The notes: generated by a model from the sequence alone, not told the origin. A stretch of 39,508 nucleotides of DNA from Legionella waltersii (GCF_001468085.1 NZ_LNZB01000009.1:40226-79733); one strand, 5' to 3'; shown: positions 28,436-38,006, counted from the stretch's first letter. Numbers and translations are program-made.

Positions 28436-30508
28436 GTGCTGTCTAACTCTTGTGAATACATACCTGGTGTAGGCCCGGCTCTTGCAGCTAAACTGGCCAA
28501 ATGCAACATAAACACGGTAAGTGATTTGTTGTTTCATTTGCCTTATCGCTATCAGGATAGAACTAGAGTCACTGCGATTCAAGATCTGAGAGCTAATGAA
28601 TGGTGTGTTGTTGCTGGCCATGTTTGTAATACCGAAATTAAGTATGGCAAGAAAATGATGCTTAATTGCTACATACAAGACAAAACTGGAATACTTAAGC
28701 TTCGGTTTTTTCATTTTAATAAGCAACAAATCAACTCTTTGAATAACAGCCACAAAATAAGAGTTTTCGGAGAAGTGAGAGAATTCAATAGTCAACTTGA
28801 AATGATTCACCCGGAGTACCAACTTCTTGATACGGAAGCAGAATTTACTGTTGAAGAGACCTTAACACCGATATATCCAGCTACCCAGGGTTTATCTCAA
28901 GCTAAATTAAGACAACTGGTAAAAATTATTCTCAAACAAGCAGAGCAAGAACTTGATGATTTAGAGTGGATGAATGAAAGTGAACTGCAAACCTATGGCT
29001 TTTATCCATTGGGTGCAGCTCTAAGCTTGCTTCATAATCCGCCTCCGGATACAGCCTTGAGTTCTCTTGAAATGGGCTTCCACCCTGCTATTAAACGCAT
29101 CATTTTTGATGAGTTACTTGCCCATCAGTTGAGTATGCAGTTTGCTAGAAACTCACGAAATCAATTACAAGCCCACCCTATTTTGTTTCGTGAAGAAATG
29201 ACTATGCGTTTTATAAACTCCTTACCCTTTTCATTAACCAATGCTCAAAAAAGGGTCGCGAAGGAAGTGTCTAACGATCTGACTCAATCGAGTCCCATGC
29301 TACGTTTAGTGCAAGGGGACGTTGGCGCAGGAAAAACGGTCATTGCTGCTCTTGCAGCGTTACAAGCAATTGTTAACGGTTATCAAGTTGCATTTATGGC
29401 GCCAACGGATTTGCTCAGTGAACAACACTCCATCAATTTGATGAAATGGTTTGAACCTTTAGGAATTCAGGTATTGCGCCTAAGCGGGAAAATGAAAGCC
29501 TCTGAAAAGAAGTTCGCGCTGAACTCCCTTCAAGACAATACTTGCCAATTGATTATAGGTACTCATGCTTTATTTCAAGACAAAGTGGAATTTAACAATC
29601 TTGGTTTAATTATTATTGATGAGCAACATCGATTTGGTGTTGAGCAACGACTGCAATTGCAACAAAAAGGTCAAAAAGAGAAAATGGTTCCCCATCAATT
29701 GCTAATGACGGCAACTCCAATCCCTCGAACTTTATCCATGTCGCATTTTGCCCATTTGGACATATCCATTATTGACGAGCTACCACCTGGCCGAACACCC
29801 ATAACCACCGCTGTAGTAAGTCAAGATAAAAGAGAGTTAATCATAGATCGCTTACAAGCCGCCTTCGCTGAAAAAAAGCAAGCCTACTGGGTTTGCACGT
29901 TGATTGAAGAGTCCGAAAAATTACAGTGCATCGCAGCAACGGACACTGCGAGAAAATTACAAGAGCAGTTACCCTCCGCACGCGTTGGATTAATTCACGG
30001 ACGCATGAAAGCGATTGAAAAAGAGGCGACAATGGCAGCATTTAAAGAAGGTGAACTAGACCTATTGGTTGCTACAACGGTCATTGAAGTAGGAGTTGAT
30101 GTGCCAAATGCTAGTTTAATGATCATTGAAAACGCTGAACGCTTGGGACTGTCTCAACTCCACCAATTACGTGGCCGCGTAGGGCGAGGAAGCCAACAGT
30201 CACACTGTTTATTACTCTATCAGCAACCACTTTCACAACAAAGCACTGAACGATTAAAAATCATGCGCGCAACCACTGATGGGTTTATTATCTCAGAGAA
30301 GGATCTTGAACTCCGTGGAGCTGGGGAAGTACTAGGCACTAAACAAACTGGATTCAAACAGTTTAAGGTTGCAGTGTTGCAAAGAGACAAGGAAATGTTG
30401 AGGACCATCGGCCCAATTGCAAGACAGCTCGTCAATAGTAATAGCGATATAGCCCGAATGATTACTCAAAATTGGCTAGGTAATTTTGAGCAATTTTTGC
30501 AAATATAA
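28436..30508 (+). CDS. recG: ATP-dependent DNA helicase RecG
   Basis: A 690-residue branch-migrating helicase that regresses stalled forks and processes recombination intermediates. It starts at a GTG; no in-frame ATG lies nearby upstream and length matches E. coli (693). The N-terminal wedge/OB domain (residues about 1-250) is followed by the helicase core, with Walker A GDVGAGKT near residue 297, DEQHRFG, TATPIPRTL and the C-terminal QLRGRVGRG. A gene-free stretch with DnaA boxes lies directly downstream. Confidence 0.97.
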   Translation: MLSNSCEYIPGVGPALAAKLAKCNINTVSDLLFHLPYRYQDRTRVTAIQDLRANEWCVVAGHVCNTEIKYGKKMMLNCYIQDKTGILKLRFFHFNKQQINSLNNSHKIRVFGEVREFNSQLEMIHPEYQLLDTEAEFTVEETLTPIYPATQGLSQAKLRQLVKIILKQAEQELDDLEWMNESELQTYGFYPLGAALSLLHNPPPDTALSSLEMGFHPAIKRIIFDELLAHQLSMQFARNSRNQLQAHPILFREEMTMRFINSLPFSLTNAQKRVAKEVSNDLTQSSPMLRLVQGDVGAGKTVIAALAALQAIVNGYQVAFMAPTDLLSEQHSINLMKWFEPLGIQVLRLSGKMKASEKKFALNSLQDNTCQLIIGTHALFQDKVEFNNLGLIIIDEQHRFGVEQRLQLQQKGQKEKMVPHQLLMTATPIPRTLSMSHFAHLDISIIDELPPGRTPITTAVVSQDKRELIIDRLQAAFAEKKQAYWVCTLIEESEKLQCIAATDTARKLQEQLPSARVGLIHGRMKAIEKEATMAAFKEGELDLLVATTVIEVGVDVPNASLMIIENAERLGLSQLHQLRGRVGRGSQQSHCLLLYQQPLSQQSTERLKIMRATTDGFIISEKDLELRGAGEVLGTKQTGFKQFKVAVLQRDKEMLRTIGPIARQLVNSNSDIARMITQNWLGNFEQFLQI

Positions 30509-30924
30509 AAAGATTTAAAATTAGTGAAGTCAAGACTGTTTTTTAAGTTTTTATTTGTTAAGATAGACAGGTCAGTCAATTTTATCTACAAATCACATCT
30601 TGTGGATAAGTTCAATGTATTTTTCTCTCCAAATGAAATAAAACACCCTATTGCATTTTCAACAACCCTAGTTACTAAAGGTTCTTCTCCTTATTTGGCA
30701 TCATTATCATCTAATTCGGTTATCCACAAAAACTGTGGATAAGTCTGTGATCAGAATGCAAAAAGCCTTGTAAAATCTATCGATTTTTAAAATGCTTTAG
30801 AAATTTCCAATTTGCATGAGTAGACCTGAAATAAAATAAATAAATATTTTTTTATCTGTTGACAAGGATGACATTCTTATTGTTTATTATGAAGAATGAA
30901 AATCGATAGGTACTTAAGCGTGTT
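30509..30924. other. Gene-free, AT-rich, origin-like stretch
   Basis: 416 bases between the recG stop and the kinase gene. It contains three exact DnaA boxes (next entry), one near-match TTATCTACA at 30582-30590, and an AT-rich block at about 30788-30898 with runs such as AAATAAAATAAATAAATA. The block is bracketed by an 11 bp inverted repeat: CTATCGATTTT at 30777-30787 and its complement at 30899-30909. TTGACA at 30859-30864 could be a -35 element but lacks a good -10 at normal spacing. A 72-codon open frame here (30524-30742) looks accidental because its end is made of the DnaA boxes. Confidence 0.6.
30601..30742. promoter_or_regulatory. Cluster of three perfect DnaA boxes
   Basis: The exact 9-mer TTATCCACA occurs on the plus strand at 30720-30728 and on the minus strand at 30601-30609 and 30734-30742. 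The last two boxes face each other with five bases between. Boxes in a gene-free AT-rich stretch suggest a replication-initiator function: an origin, a DnaA-titrating site or a DnaA-reactivating site. Confidence 0.8.
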
Positions 30925-31821
30925 CTAGATTTTTACCTTATCTATTAATGACGCTAGTTCAATTTCTGATTCAGCTAGATGATTAAAATCGTGCATATTC
31001 CAAGCAGCGGATAAGACAGTAATCACAAAGGCCCAGGCTTTAATTTTTTGCGGATCGAAAGGAAGTTCCTCTTTTAAAACAGTTAACCGCGTTTGAACGA
31101 TTTGTGCGGGTGAACGATCATTGGGAAAGCAATCCATGGGATTGCGAATCATTGCTCCCACCTCAGCCACAGGATCTCCAAGATACCCCTGTGGGTCAAT
31201 AACTGCCCATGAAGACCCTCTTCGGATTATATTATCATGATGTAAATCACCATGCAGAACTACATCATTAGTTCGATCTGACGTTAGTTCACGGAATAGA
31301 AATTCCGCTTTTGCCAGCATCCTCGCATCCACATGACCTTCGAGGCTTTTCAAATCACCGACAAGCTCGGAAAGGTGCTTAAAGGTGTATTTTTTCTGTT
31401 GTCCGGTTTGTAATTCCCGAATAGTTTGCGCAATAATCCTTGTAACATTGATGTCACTTTCATTGTTCAAGAAGGTTTTTAGTGAATACCCAGGGCTAAT
31501 GTACTCCATAAGAAAAGCAAATCGTTTTTCATCATGTTGATAAACTCTGGGTGTTGCATTGCTAAAACATAACATACAATGAATTTCATTCACTAAGTGT
31601 TCACCAGATGGAGCTGTTTTGATCACGGCCATTTGATCATTCGAATTAAAACGAACTAAACCAACAAAATTAAAACTCAACTCTGCTACGGGTCTAATGA
31701 AATGAACATCCCATTGTTGCTCTAATTCACGGATAAATACAGGAAGCCGTTGTAACCAACGTTTTCCAGTCTCACCATAAACCGCTTCAATAGTTTTTCT
31801 AAACTGGGGCGTTAATTCCAT
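30925..31821 (-). CDS. APH(6)/hydroxyurea-type small-molecule kinase
   Basis: A 298-residue member of the aminoglycoside phosphotransferase superfamily, most like the streptomycin 6-kinase/hydroxyurea-resistance branch because of the N-terminal LQRLPVFIRELEQQWDVHF. The ATP lysine is probably in AVIKTAPSGEH near residue 67. The catalytic loop is VVLHGDLHHDNIIRRG (Asp and Asn present) and the metal aspartate is in WAVIDPQGYLGDPVAEVG. All kinase residues seem intact, so it should be active. Whether it confers drug resistance or phosphorylates a cell metabolite cannot be told. No mobile element flanks it apart from the palindrome at 31941. Confidence 0.85.
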   Translation of the reverse strand: MELTPQFRKTIEAVYGETGKRWLQRLPVFIRELEQQWDVHFIRPVAELSFNFVGLVRFNSNDQMAVIKTAPSGEHLVNEIHCMLCFSNATPRVYQHDEKRFAFLMEYISPGYSLKTFLNNESDINVTRIIAQTIRELQTGQQKKYTFKHLSELVGDLKSLEGHVDARMLAKAEFLFRELTSDRTNDVVLHGDLHHDNIIRRGSSWAVIDPQGYLGDPVAEVGAMIRNPMDCFPNDRSPAQIVQTRLTVLKEELPFDPQKIKAWAFVITVLSAAWNMHDFNHLAESEIELASLIDKVKI

Positions 31822-31940
31822 GATATCTACAATTCAATATAATTAGGGACGAGCCTGTCCATTGTCACTAGACTAGCTAGGAAGCTCAATTATTAAATGA
31901 TATCATACAAATGGATGAGGACGGACCACAGCAAATGAAC

Positions 31941-31969
31941 GGGGACGGACCCCAGTGGGGTCCGTCCCC
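31941..31969. repeat. 29 bp palindrome, GGGGACGG family, copy 2
   Basis: It is identical over 29 bases to 8460-8488 (arms GGGGACGGACCCC and its complement, centre AGT). A partial copy, GAGGACGGACCAC, lies 23 bases upstream at 31918-31930, and a further GGTCCCC follows at 31980. It lies between the divergent kinase and CDF transporter starts, where a hairpin would be transcribed in the CDF leader. Confidence 0.85.
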
Positions 31970-32018
31970 ATTTAATACCGGTCCCCTTTCAATACCCTTC
32001 AATATTGAATGAAAACCC

Positions 32019-33152
32019 ATGAACCAGCAAAACAGATACTGGCAAGCAAAAAAAATAACGTTGATTGGTGCATTGGTTAACGCTCTTTTAGGTCTCGTGA
32101 AAATGATCGGTGGTTTTTTCTTTCACTCGCACGCCCTTTTTGCTGATGGAATTCATTCTATTTCTGATTTGTTAACGGATATGATGGTGCTGTTCGCATC
32201 AAAATATGGAAGCATTGATGCTGATGAAACACACCCCTATGGGCATCAACGCATTGAAACAGCAGCAACATTATTTGTGTCTCTTTTACTTATCTTAGCA
32301 GGTTGTGGTATTGCCTGGGACTCTATCGACGAACTACTTAAGTTCGAGCACAGCTTTCCTAGTGCATTGGCTATTCCTATCATTTGTTTTTCCATCATTG
32401 CTAATGAGGTTCTCTTTCATTACACGCGTCATGTGGGTAAACAAATCAATTCCCAATTGATTGCAGCCAATGCATGGCATCACCGATCAGATGCTGCTTC
32501 ATCGGTTGTTGTACTCATTGGACTCTTAGGAAGCCTAGCTGGTTTAATTTATCTTGATGCATTGGCTGCTGTGGTAGTCAGCTTAATGATTACAAAAATG
32601 GGTTGGGACTATGGTTGGAACAGCGTCAAAGAACTAGTCGATACGGCTGTAGATGCTGAGCTTCTTGAACAAATCGAACAGACCATACAAGGTATCGACG
32701 GCGTGATTAAGATCCACCAACTACGAAGCCGGTTTATGGGGAGTGATGTGCTAATCGATGTGCACATACTTGTATCCCCCAGAATCTCTGTATCAGAAGG
32801 ACATTACATAGCCCAGCACGTTCACCAAGCATTAGTGAACCAAATCGACAGCGTTAAAGATGTGATTGTTCATGTTGATCACGAAGATGATGAAATATCT
32901 AGCCCTTCCCTGCATTTACCTAGTCGTGCTGTTTTACATGAAGATTACCTCCGAGAAATCAAAAAGGATTTCCCCCAAATTCTATTTTGGAATATCCATT
33001 ATCTGGATGGAAAAATGGGATTAGATATTGTCTGCTCTGAAGATTTTAGCCTCTGGCAAGAGCTCCATAATAAAGTCATACAAACCTTAAAAAATCGTAT
33101 TGATATTGAAGAGATTCGCTTATTTAGTCTGCATGAAGTCATGCATCAATAA
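32019..33152 (+). CDS. Cation diffusion facilitator metal exporter (FieF-like)
   Basis: A 377-residue inner-membrane metal/proton antiporter. Six membrane segments fill residues about 10-205. The metal site is visible as ADGIHSISDLLTD in TM2 and HHRSDAASS in TM5, and HPYGHQRIE follows TM2 as in the family. The cytoplasmic metal-binding domain (about 210-290, DVLIDVHILVSPRISV) is followed by an extra C-terminal segment of about 80 residues. Zn, Fe or Mn are likely substrates; sequence alone does not choose. The next gene is a ZIP transporter, so the locus handles metal in both directions. Confidence 0.93.
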   Translation: MNQQNRYWQAKKITLIGALVNALLGLVKMIGGFFFHSHALFADGIHSISDLLTDMMVLFASKYGSIDADETHPYGHQRIETAATLFVSLLLILAGCGIAWDSIDELLKFEHSFPSALAIPIICFSIIANEVLFHYTRHVGKQINSQLIAANAWHHRSDAASSVVVLIGLLGSLAGLIYLDALAAVVVSLMITKMGWDYGWNSVKELVDTAVDAELLEQIEQTIQGIDGVIKIHQLRSRFMGSDVLIDVHILVSPRISVSEGHYIAQHVHQALVNQIDSVKDVIVHVDHEDDEISSPSLHLPSRAVLHEDYLREIKKDFPQILFWNIHYLDGKMGLDIVCSEDFSLWQELHNKVIQTLKNRIDIEEIRLFSLHEVMHQ

Positions 33153-33203
33153 ATTAGCCCTTAAATGTTCGCTTTGTTCGTAGTAAAATGCTCGGGCTAA
33201 TTT
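33151..33203 (+). promoter_or_regulatory. Hairpin between the CDF and ZIP genes
   Basis: AAATTAGCCC (33151-33160) and GGGCTAATTT (33194-33203) are perfect 10-base arms around a 33-base loop. The first arm overlaps the CDF stop codon; the second ends in TTTTAGG, which then serves as the ribosome-site region of the ZIP gene. It could be an attenuator or a structure that sets ZIP translation. Confidence 0.5.
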
Positions 33204-33215
33204 TAGGAAACCCAT

Positions 33216-33974
33216 ATGTTGTCTATCACTGTTTTGAAAATTATTTTTGCGATTTCTATAGTTGCAGTCATCTTAGTTGCTGGATGGTATCCATTTCGCA
33301 AACGCATAAAAGAAGATCAACACATCGATTTTCCCATTGGGGAAACGCTAGCAACCGGGGTTTTTTTAGGTGCAGCATTACTCCATATGCTCCCAGAGTC
33401 TAATTCCTTATTTCAAACTATGGGTTACAACTACCCATTAGCTTTTATTATTACAGGGGCTGTCTTTCTCATTTTCTTATGGTTTGAACATTTGGGGAAA
33501 GAACTATACCACCATCAAAAGGCAGATCACCCAGCTTTTGCCCTTTTGGCGTGGGGTATGATGTCTATTCACTCGATAATGTTAGGTGCAGCATTGGGAT
33601 TTGCCCATTACAACTCCATGATGATCATGCTTTTCTTAGCGATTATTACTCACAAATGGGCTGAGAGCTTTGCTATTGCTGTTCAATTAAATAAAAGCTC
33701 GATGAGTTTAAACACCAGCCTATTGTTTTTTATCCTATTCAGTCTGATGACCCCTATTGGCATCTACATTGGATGGTATTTTGGTCATGGCATAGAAACC
33801 AATTCATTATTTGATCCCATATTGATAGCAGCCTCAGCAGGAACCTTTTTGTATTTAGGTACACTCCATGGCCTTGAGCGTTGCGTTATGGTTGAGCGAT
33901 GCTGTAATTTAACTGACTTTAGTTTTGTGATCATTGGATTTGCCTTAATGGCTGGAGTGGCGGCCTATGTCTAG
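33216..33974 (+). CDS. ZIP family metal transporter
   Basis: A 252-residue protein with about eight membrane segments. TM2 has LHMLPES, TM4 HSIMLGAALG and TM5 HKWAESFAIAVQ, the His and Glu positions of the ZIP transport site. ZIP proteins usually bring zinc, iron or manganese into the cytoplasm. The central loop (GKELYHHQKADH) is His-rich, as is typical. Its end overlaps the start of the maf-like gene by eight bases, so CDF, ZIP and maf probably form one transcript. Confidence 0.92.
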   Translation: MLSITVLKIIFAISIVAVILVAGWYPFRKRIKEDQHIDFPIGETLATGVFLGAALLHMLPESNSLFQTMGYNYPLAFIITGAVFLIFLWFEHLGKELYHHQKADHPAFALLAWGMMSIHSIMLGAALGFAHYNSMMIMLFLAIITHKWAESFAIAVQLNKSSMSLNTSLLFFILFSLMTPIGIYIGWYFGHGIETNSLFDPILIAASAGTFLYLGTLHGLERCVMVERCCNLTDFSFVIIGFALMAGVAAYV

Positions 33975-34569
33975 TTTTTTACAACAACAACCGATTATTC
34001 TAGCTTCAGGATCCTCCATTCGTGCAAAATTGCTCAACTCATTAGGCTTACATTTTCTTGTAGTGCCATCGAATTGCGATGAAGATAAGCTCAAAGCTCA
34101 ACATGGTCATGAAGACAAAATTCGCTTGGGAATGACTCTAGCCAGACATAAAGCCATGGAAGTGAGCGAACGATACCCACAACATTATATCATTGCAGCT
34201 GATCAATTATGTGTAGTCAACGATACCCTACTGGATAAACCCCTTAATCATGAGACTGCAGTGAACCATTTAAACCTATTGAGTGGTAAAGAACATCTAC
34301 AGATTGCCTGCCTATGTATCGTTAAACAAAACACCCTACTTTGGGAATACAGTGAATCAGCAACTGTGAGTCTCCATGATCTAGACCGCGACACGATAGA
34401 AAGGTATTTGCAAGAAGAAAAGCCCTATCAGAGCTGCGGTGCCTATCAATTTGAAACACTTGGGAAATGGCTATTCAAGACAGTTCGTGGCAATGAAGAC
34501 ACCATATTGGGATTACCACTAATTCCGTTAGCTAATGCTCTTTTAACTCTTGGAGCAGTAACCTATTAA
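33967..34569 (+). CDS. Maf-like nucleotide pyrophosphatase
   Basis: A 200-residue protein of the Maf/YceF/YhdE family, which hydrolyses modified or canonical nucleoside triphosphates. It has the N-terminal motif IILASGSSIRAKLL, the central IIAADQLCVV with the catalytic aspartate, then DKPLNHETA, and a C-terminal ETLGKWLFKTVRGNEDTILGLPL. It looks closer to the YceF (m7GTP-type) branch than to YhdE, but that assignment is uncertain. It overlaps the ZIP gene and precedes eno by 27 bases. Confidence 0.9.
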   Translation: MSSFLQQQPIILASGSSIRAKLLNSLGLHFLVVPSNCDEDKLKAQHGHEDKIRLGMTLARHKAMEVSERYPQHYIIAADQLCVVNDTLLDKPLNHETAVNHLNLLSGKEHLQIACLCIVKQNTLLWEYSESATVSLHDLDRDTIERYLQEEKPYQSCGAYQFETLGKWLFKTVRGNEDTILGLPLIPLANALLTLGAVTY

Positions 34570-35862
<1,293 letters not shown>

Positions 35863-35881
35863 GAAGCAATCCACTGCTTTG

Positions 35882-35947
35882 GTCGCTAATTACAAACAGC
35901 TAAATAATATACTTCAACAAGTATTGGCCCTTTTAGAAATTAGCGAC
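35882..35947. other. Nested inverted repeat between eno and ftsB
   Basis: GTCGCTAATT (35882-35891) and AATTAGCGAC (35938-35947) are perfect 10-base arms enclosing a second hairpin, ATACTT-CAAC-AAGTAT (35909-35924). There is no T-run, so it is more likely an RNA structure or small repeat than a terminator. It ends 40 bases before the ftsB ATG. Confidence 0.55.
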
Positions 35948-35987
35948 TACAATATAATTAGCAACATTAATAATAATAAAAATAATT

Positions 35988-36257
35988 ATGCGACCCGTTT
36001 ATATTATCCTCATAATTGCTTTAGTTGCCCTACAGCATAAGCTCTGGCTAGGTGATGGTAACCTTGTCCAATGGATATCCATCGAAAAAAAACTGGTGGC
36101 TCAGCAAGAACATAATGAAAAATTATCGGCCCGAAATAAGGCACTTGAGGCTGACATCAAGGAACTGAAAAGTGGTGACCAGGCCTTAGAAGAGCAAGCT
36201 CGTTATGAATTAGGAATGGTTAAAGAAAACGAGACGTATTATCAATTTGTTGATTAG
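35988..36257 (+). CDS. ftsB: Cell division protein FtsB
   Basis: An 89-residue bitopic protein with one membrane helix (residues about 3-20, VYIILIIALVALQHKLW), then a periplasmic coiled coil (about 28-70, with WISIEKKLVAQQEHNEKL) and the conserved tail ARYELGMVKENETYYQFVD. FtsB joins FtsL and FtsQ in the divisome and relays activation to FtsWI. The gap to eno holds a nested inverted repeat. Confidence 0.93.
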   Translation: MRPVYIILIIALVALQHKLWLGDGNLVQWISIEKKLVAQQEHNEKLSARNKALEADIKELKSGDQALEEQARYELGMVKENETYYQFVD

Positions 36258-36264
36258 ATGAAGG

Positions 36265-36311
36265 AACCCGGGCTTCAGTCCTAAGGACCTTTACCCAGGC
36301 TGCATTTTATT
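36265..36311 (+). terminator. Possible terminator after ftsB
   Basis: The hairpin GTCCT-A-AGGAC (36279-36289), which can be extended imperfectly by the flanking CCGGG and CCCAGG, is followed by CATTTTATTT. The stem is short and the call weak. Confidence 0.4.
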
Positions 36312-36321
36312 TATTCACTGA

Positions 36322-37581
36322 TTAGAAACATCCCCATGAAAAGCAAGAACGTTCTTCGTCATCAACATGCTTACCTTGTGCAAATCTTGTTAACAAGTCA
36401 CCTACACGATTACTTAATAGTCCTTTGTTTGCTTCAGGATGGACTTTCAATATGTCCTTGGCTAATGCACTTAGAGAGTTGTAATCCGATGCACAGAAGT
36501 CCTTGGTGAGAAGATGAGTTAAAGCCTCAATTTTCTGTTCCTTTCGATCCTTATTCATACAGAAAAAAGAATCCCTCTCTCTTCCTAAGGTATGGATCAA
36601 TTGAAGAATAGCCTCTTTATCCTTTTCATTAAGATAACAATCATGGAAATCAGGTGAAGAAGTTGACGACGATTCTGAGTTGCTTGAAGAGCGAAGAGAG
36701 GCTGAATCACTAGAAGAGGGTACCAACTCTGTATCCCTCCAATAGAAAGGCAGCTCTGAACTATCCGAAGGCGATGAAGAGTCATGTTCAATTGCAGTCA
36801 CTTGCGAATCAGTTTTTATTGGTGCTTGTTTCCTTGCCTTTAGCTTTGATATAGCTTCACTCCACTTATCAGGATTTTTAGTTGGCTGGCTTGAAGCTAA
36901 TTGTAAAATGGTTCTAATACCTTCTTCACACTCCTCTGTATTCAGTTCTGCTGGATTAAATTCTGGAGCGATTAGATTCAAATCACCTCGCTCTTTCACG
37001 GCTACCTTCATAGACTCCCTATCCTTTGAGCTGTCATCGTAAATACAGACCCATTTTGTTTTCTTTTGTTCATCTGGCCATGTTTCTTGCATGACTTGTT
37101 TCGCAAAATTCTTTTTAGCGCCTGATTGATTACCAACAGCCTCTGTCTTAATTTGTTTCAATTCATCTTCAGTGAAGCCATGATATTTTAAAACCTCTAT
37201 AACATAGTCCGCTCTGTTTCTGGTCAAAATAACTAACTTGGTGTTGCTGTCTTTAAGTCTATTTTTATAGAATTTTACAACTTTGGGTGGGATTAGAAGA
37301 CCGTAGTACTCACTGTCTTTGTCTTCCTCCCAAGCTTCAGGATTATTGAGATATCTTTGATAATCTCCAAATCCCTTTTTAAATTTTGATTGTACTTCTT
37401 CAGAATTTTTTAGTGCCCAAAGCCTAAAGCCTCCTAGTTGACCTCCATTAAATAATTGCTTATAAAATCCATTAGTAACTGTTGATTTCCCTTCCATTCC
37501 GGTCATAGTCCCATCGAAATCTGACAGAATTAGAATTTGAGGTGTTGATATAGATTGTTGATCGAGTTTTAGATGACTCAT
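36322..37581 (-). CDS. HAD-fold phosphatase-like protein with Ser-rich linker and Cys-rich tail; effector candidate
   Basis: 419 residues from the ATG at 37581, which has AGGAG ten bases upstream; an ATG 39 bases earlier lacks such a site. Residues about 15-200 look like a HAD phosphohydrolase: motif I ILILSDFDGTMTG, motif II LVILTRNRADYV, and an acidic motif IV CIYDDSSKDRESM. A low-complexity linker (about 265-320, runs like SSSDSASLRSSSNSESSSTS) leads to a helical C-terminal domain of about 100 residues ending in SCFSWGCF. The eukaryote-like layout and lone position suggest a Dot/Icm effector; this is inference. The two terminal cysteines could be lipidated in a host, although the ending is not a standard CAAX box. 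Confidence 0.82.
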   Translation of the reverse strand: MSHLKLDQQSISTPQILILSDFDGTMTGMEGKSTVTNGFYKQLFNGGQLGGFRLWALKNSEEVQSKFKKGFGDYQRYLNNPEAWEEDKDSEYYGLLIPPKVVKFYKNRLKDSNTKLVILTRNRADYVIEVLKYHGFTEDELKQIKTEAVGNQSGAKKNFAKQVMQETWPDEQKKTKWVCIYDDSSKDRESMKVAVKERGDLNLIAPEFNPAELNTEECEEGIRTILQLASSQPTKNPDKWSEAISKLKARKQAPIKTDSQVTAIEHDSSSPSDSSELPFYWRDTELVPSSSDSASLRSSSNSESSSTSSPDFHDCYLNEKDKEAILQLIHTLGRERDSFFCMNKDRKEQKIEALTHLLTKDFCASDYNSLSALAKDILKVHPEANKGLLSNRVGDLLTRFAQGKHVDDEERSCFSWGCF

Positions 37582-37876
37582 AATTACTGTACTCCTAAAA
37601 TAATTGTTTTGACGGATCAAACGTTTTTATGAAAGGATTTAGAGTGATATGAGTTTGTGACTTGGGAATCTAGAGGATGAAGTTTTATTACTAAAATAAA
37701 CAACAAACACCTGGCTTGAGGCCTTGCAATGAAGTGTAGTGATCATGGATCTTGTGTTTAATTTGTAATTCATTAGTGTAAGTAATGGGTTAATTTTTCT
37801 CGTATTATACCTATTAATTATTAAATCAATATTAATTGATTGAAAGTGTTCTTCATAGGGTTGCATCTTATCCGCT
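37582..37876. other. AT-rich leader region of the HAD gene
   Basis: About 295 bases with no convincing gene; a 75-codon minus-strand frame at 37639-37866 has no ribosome site or family resemblance. Within it, on the minus strand, ATTAAT-ATTGA-TTTAAT (37836-37820) resembles a PmrA operator (YTTAAK-N5-YTTAAK) with one mismatch. It is AT-rich enough to arise by chance. Confidence 0.35.
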
Positions 37877-37898
37877 CCCTAACGGTCGCGGCTCAGTT
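37877..37898 (+). repeat. REP element, intact left partner of a facing pair
   Basis: A 22 bp unit beginning CCCTAACGGTCGCG and ending GGCTCAGTT, one of two facing copies 12 bases apart. The other copy is split by the IS: its first nine bases are 37911-37919 and the remaining 13 are 39412-39424. A diverged copy lies at 8361-8388. Confidence 0.85.
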
Positions 37899-37923
37899 TT
37901 GACTCCTACGAACTGAGCCAATG

Positions 37924-37937
37924 ATATGGACTCATCC
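37924..37937 (+). repeat. Left subterminal inverted repeat of the IS
   Basis: ATATGGACTCATCC, four bases inside the left end; its exact complement is at 39396-39409, two bases inside the right end. Confidence 0.88.
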
Positions 37938-38006
37938 TCCTTTTAACCGGCTACTAAAATGAGCCAAAATGGTAGTGTTACGCTAACCTATCAAGAGGAG
38001 AGTCCA

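Noticed and set aside
30524..30742. 72-codon open frame on the plus strand after recG
   Set aside because: No ribosome site or family resemblance, and its last third consists of the DnaA boxes.
37639..37866. 75-codon minus-strand open frame upstream of the HAD gene
   Set aside because: AT-rich composition, no ribosome site and no recognisable protein features.
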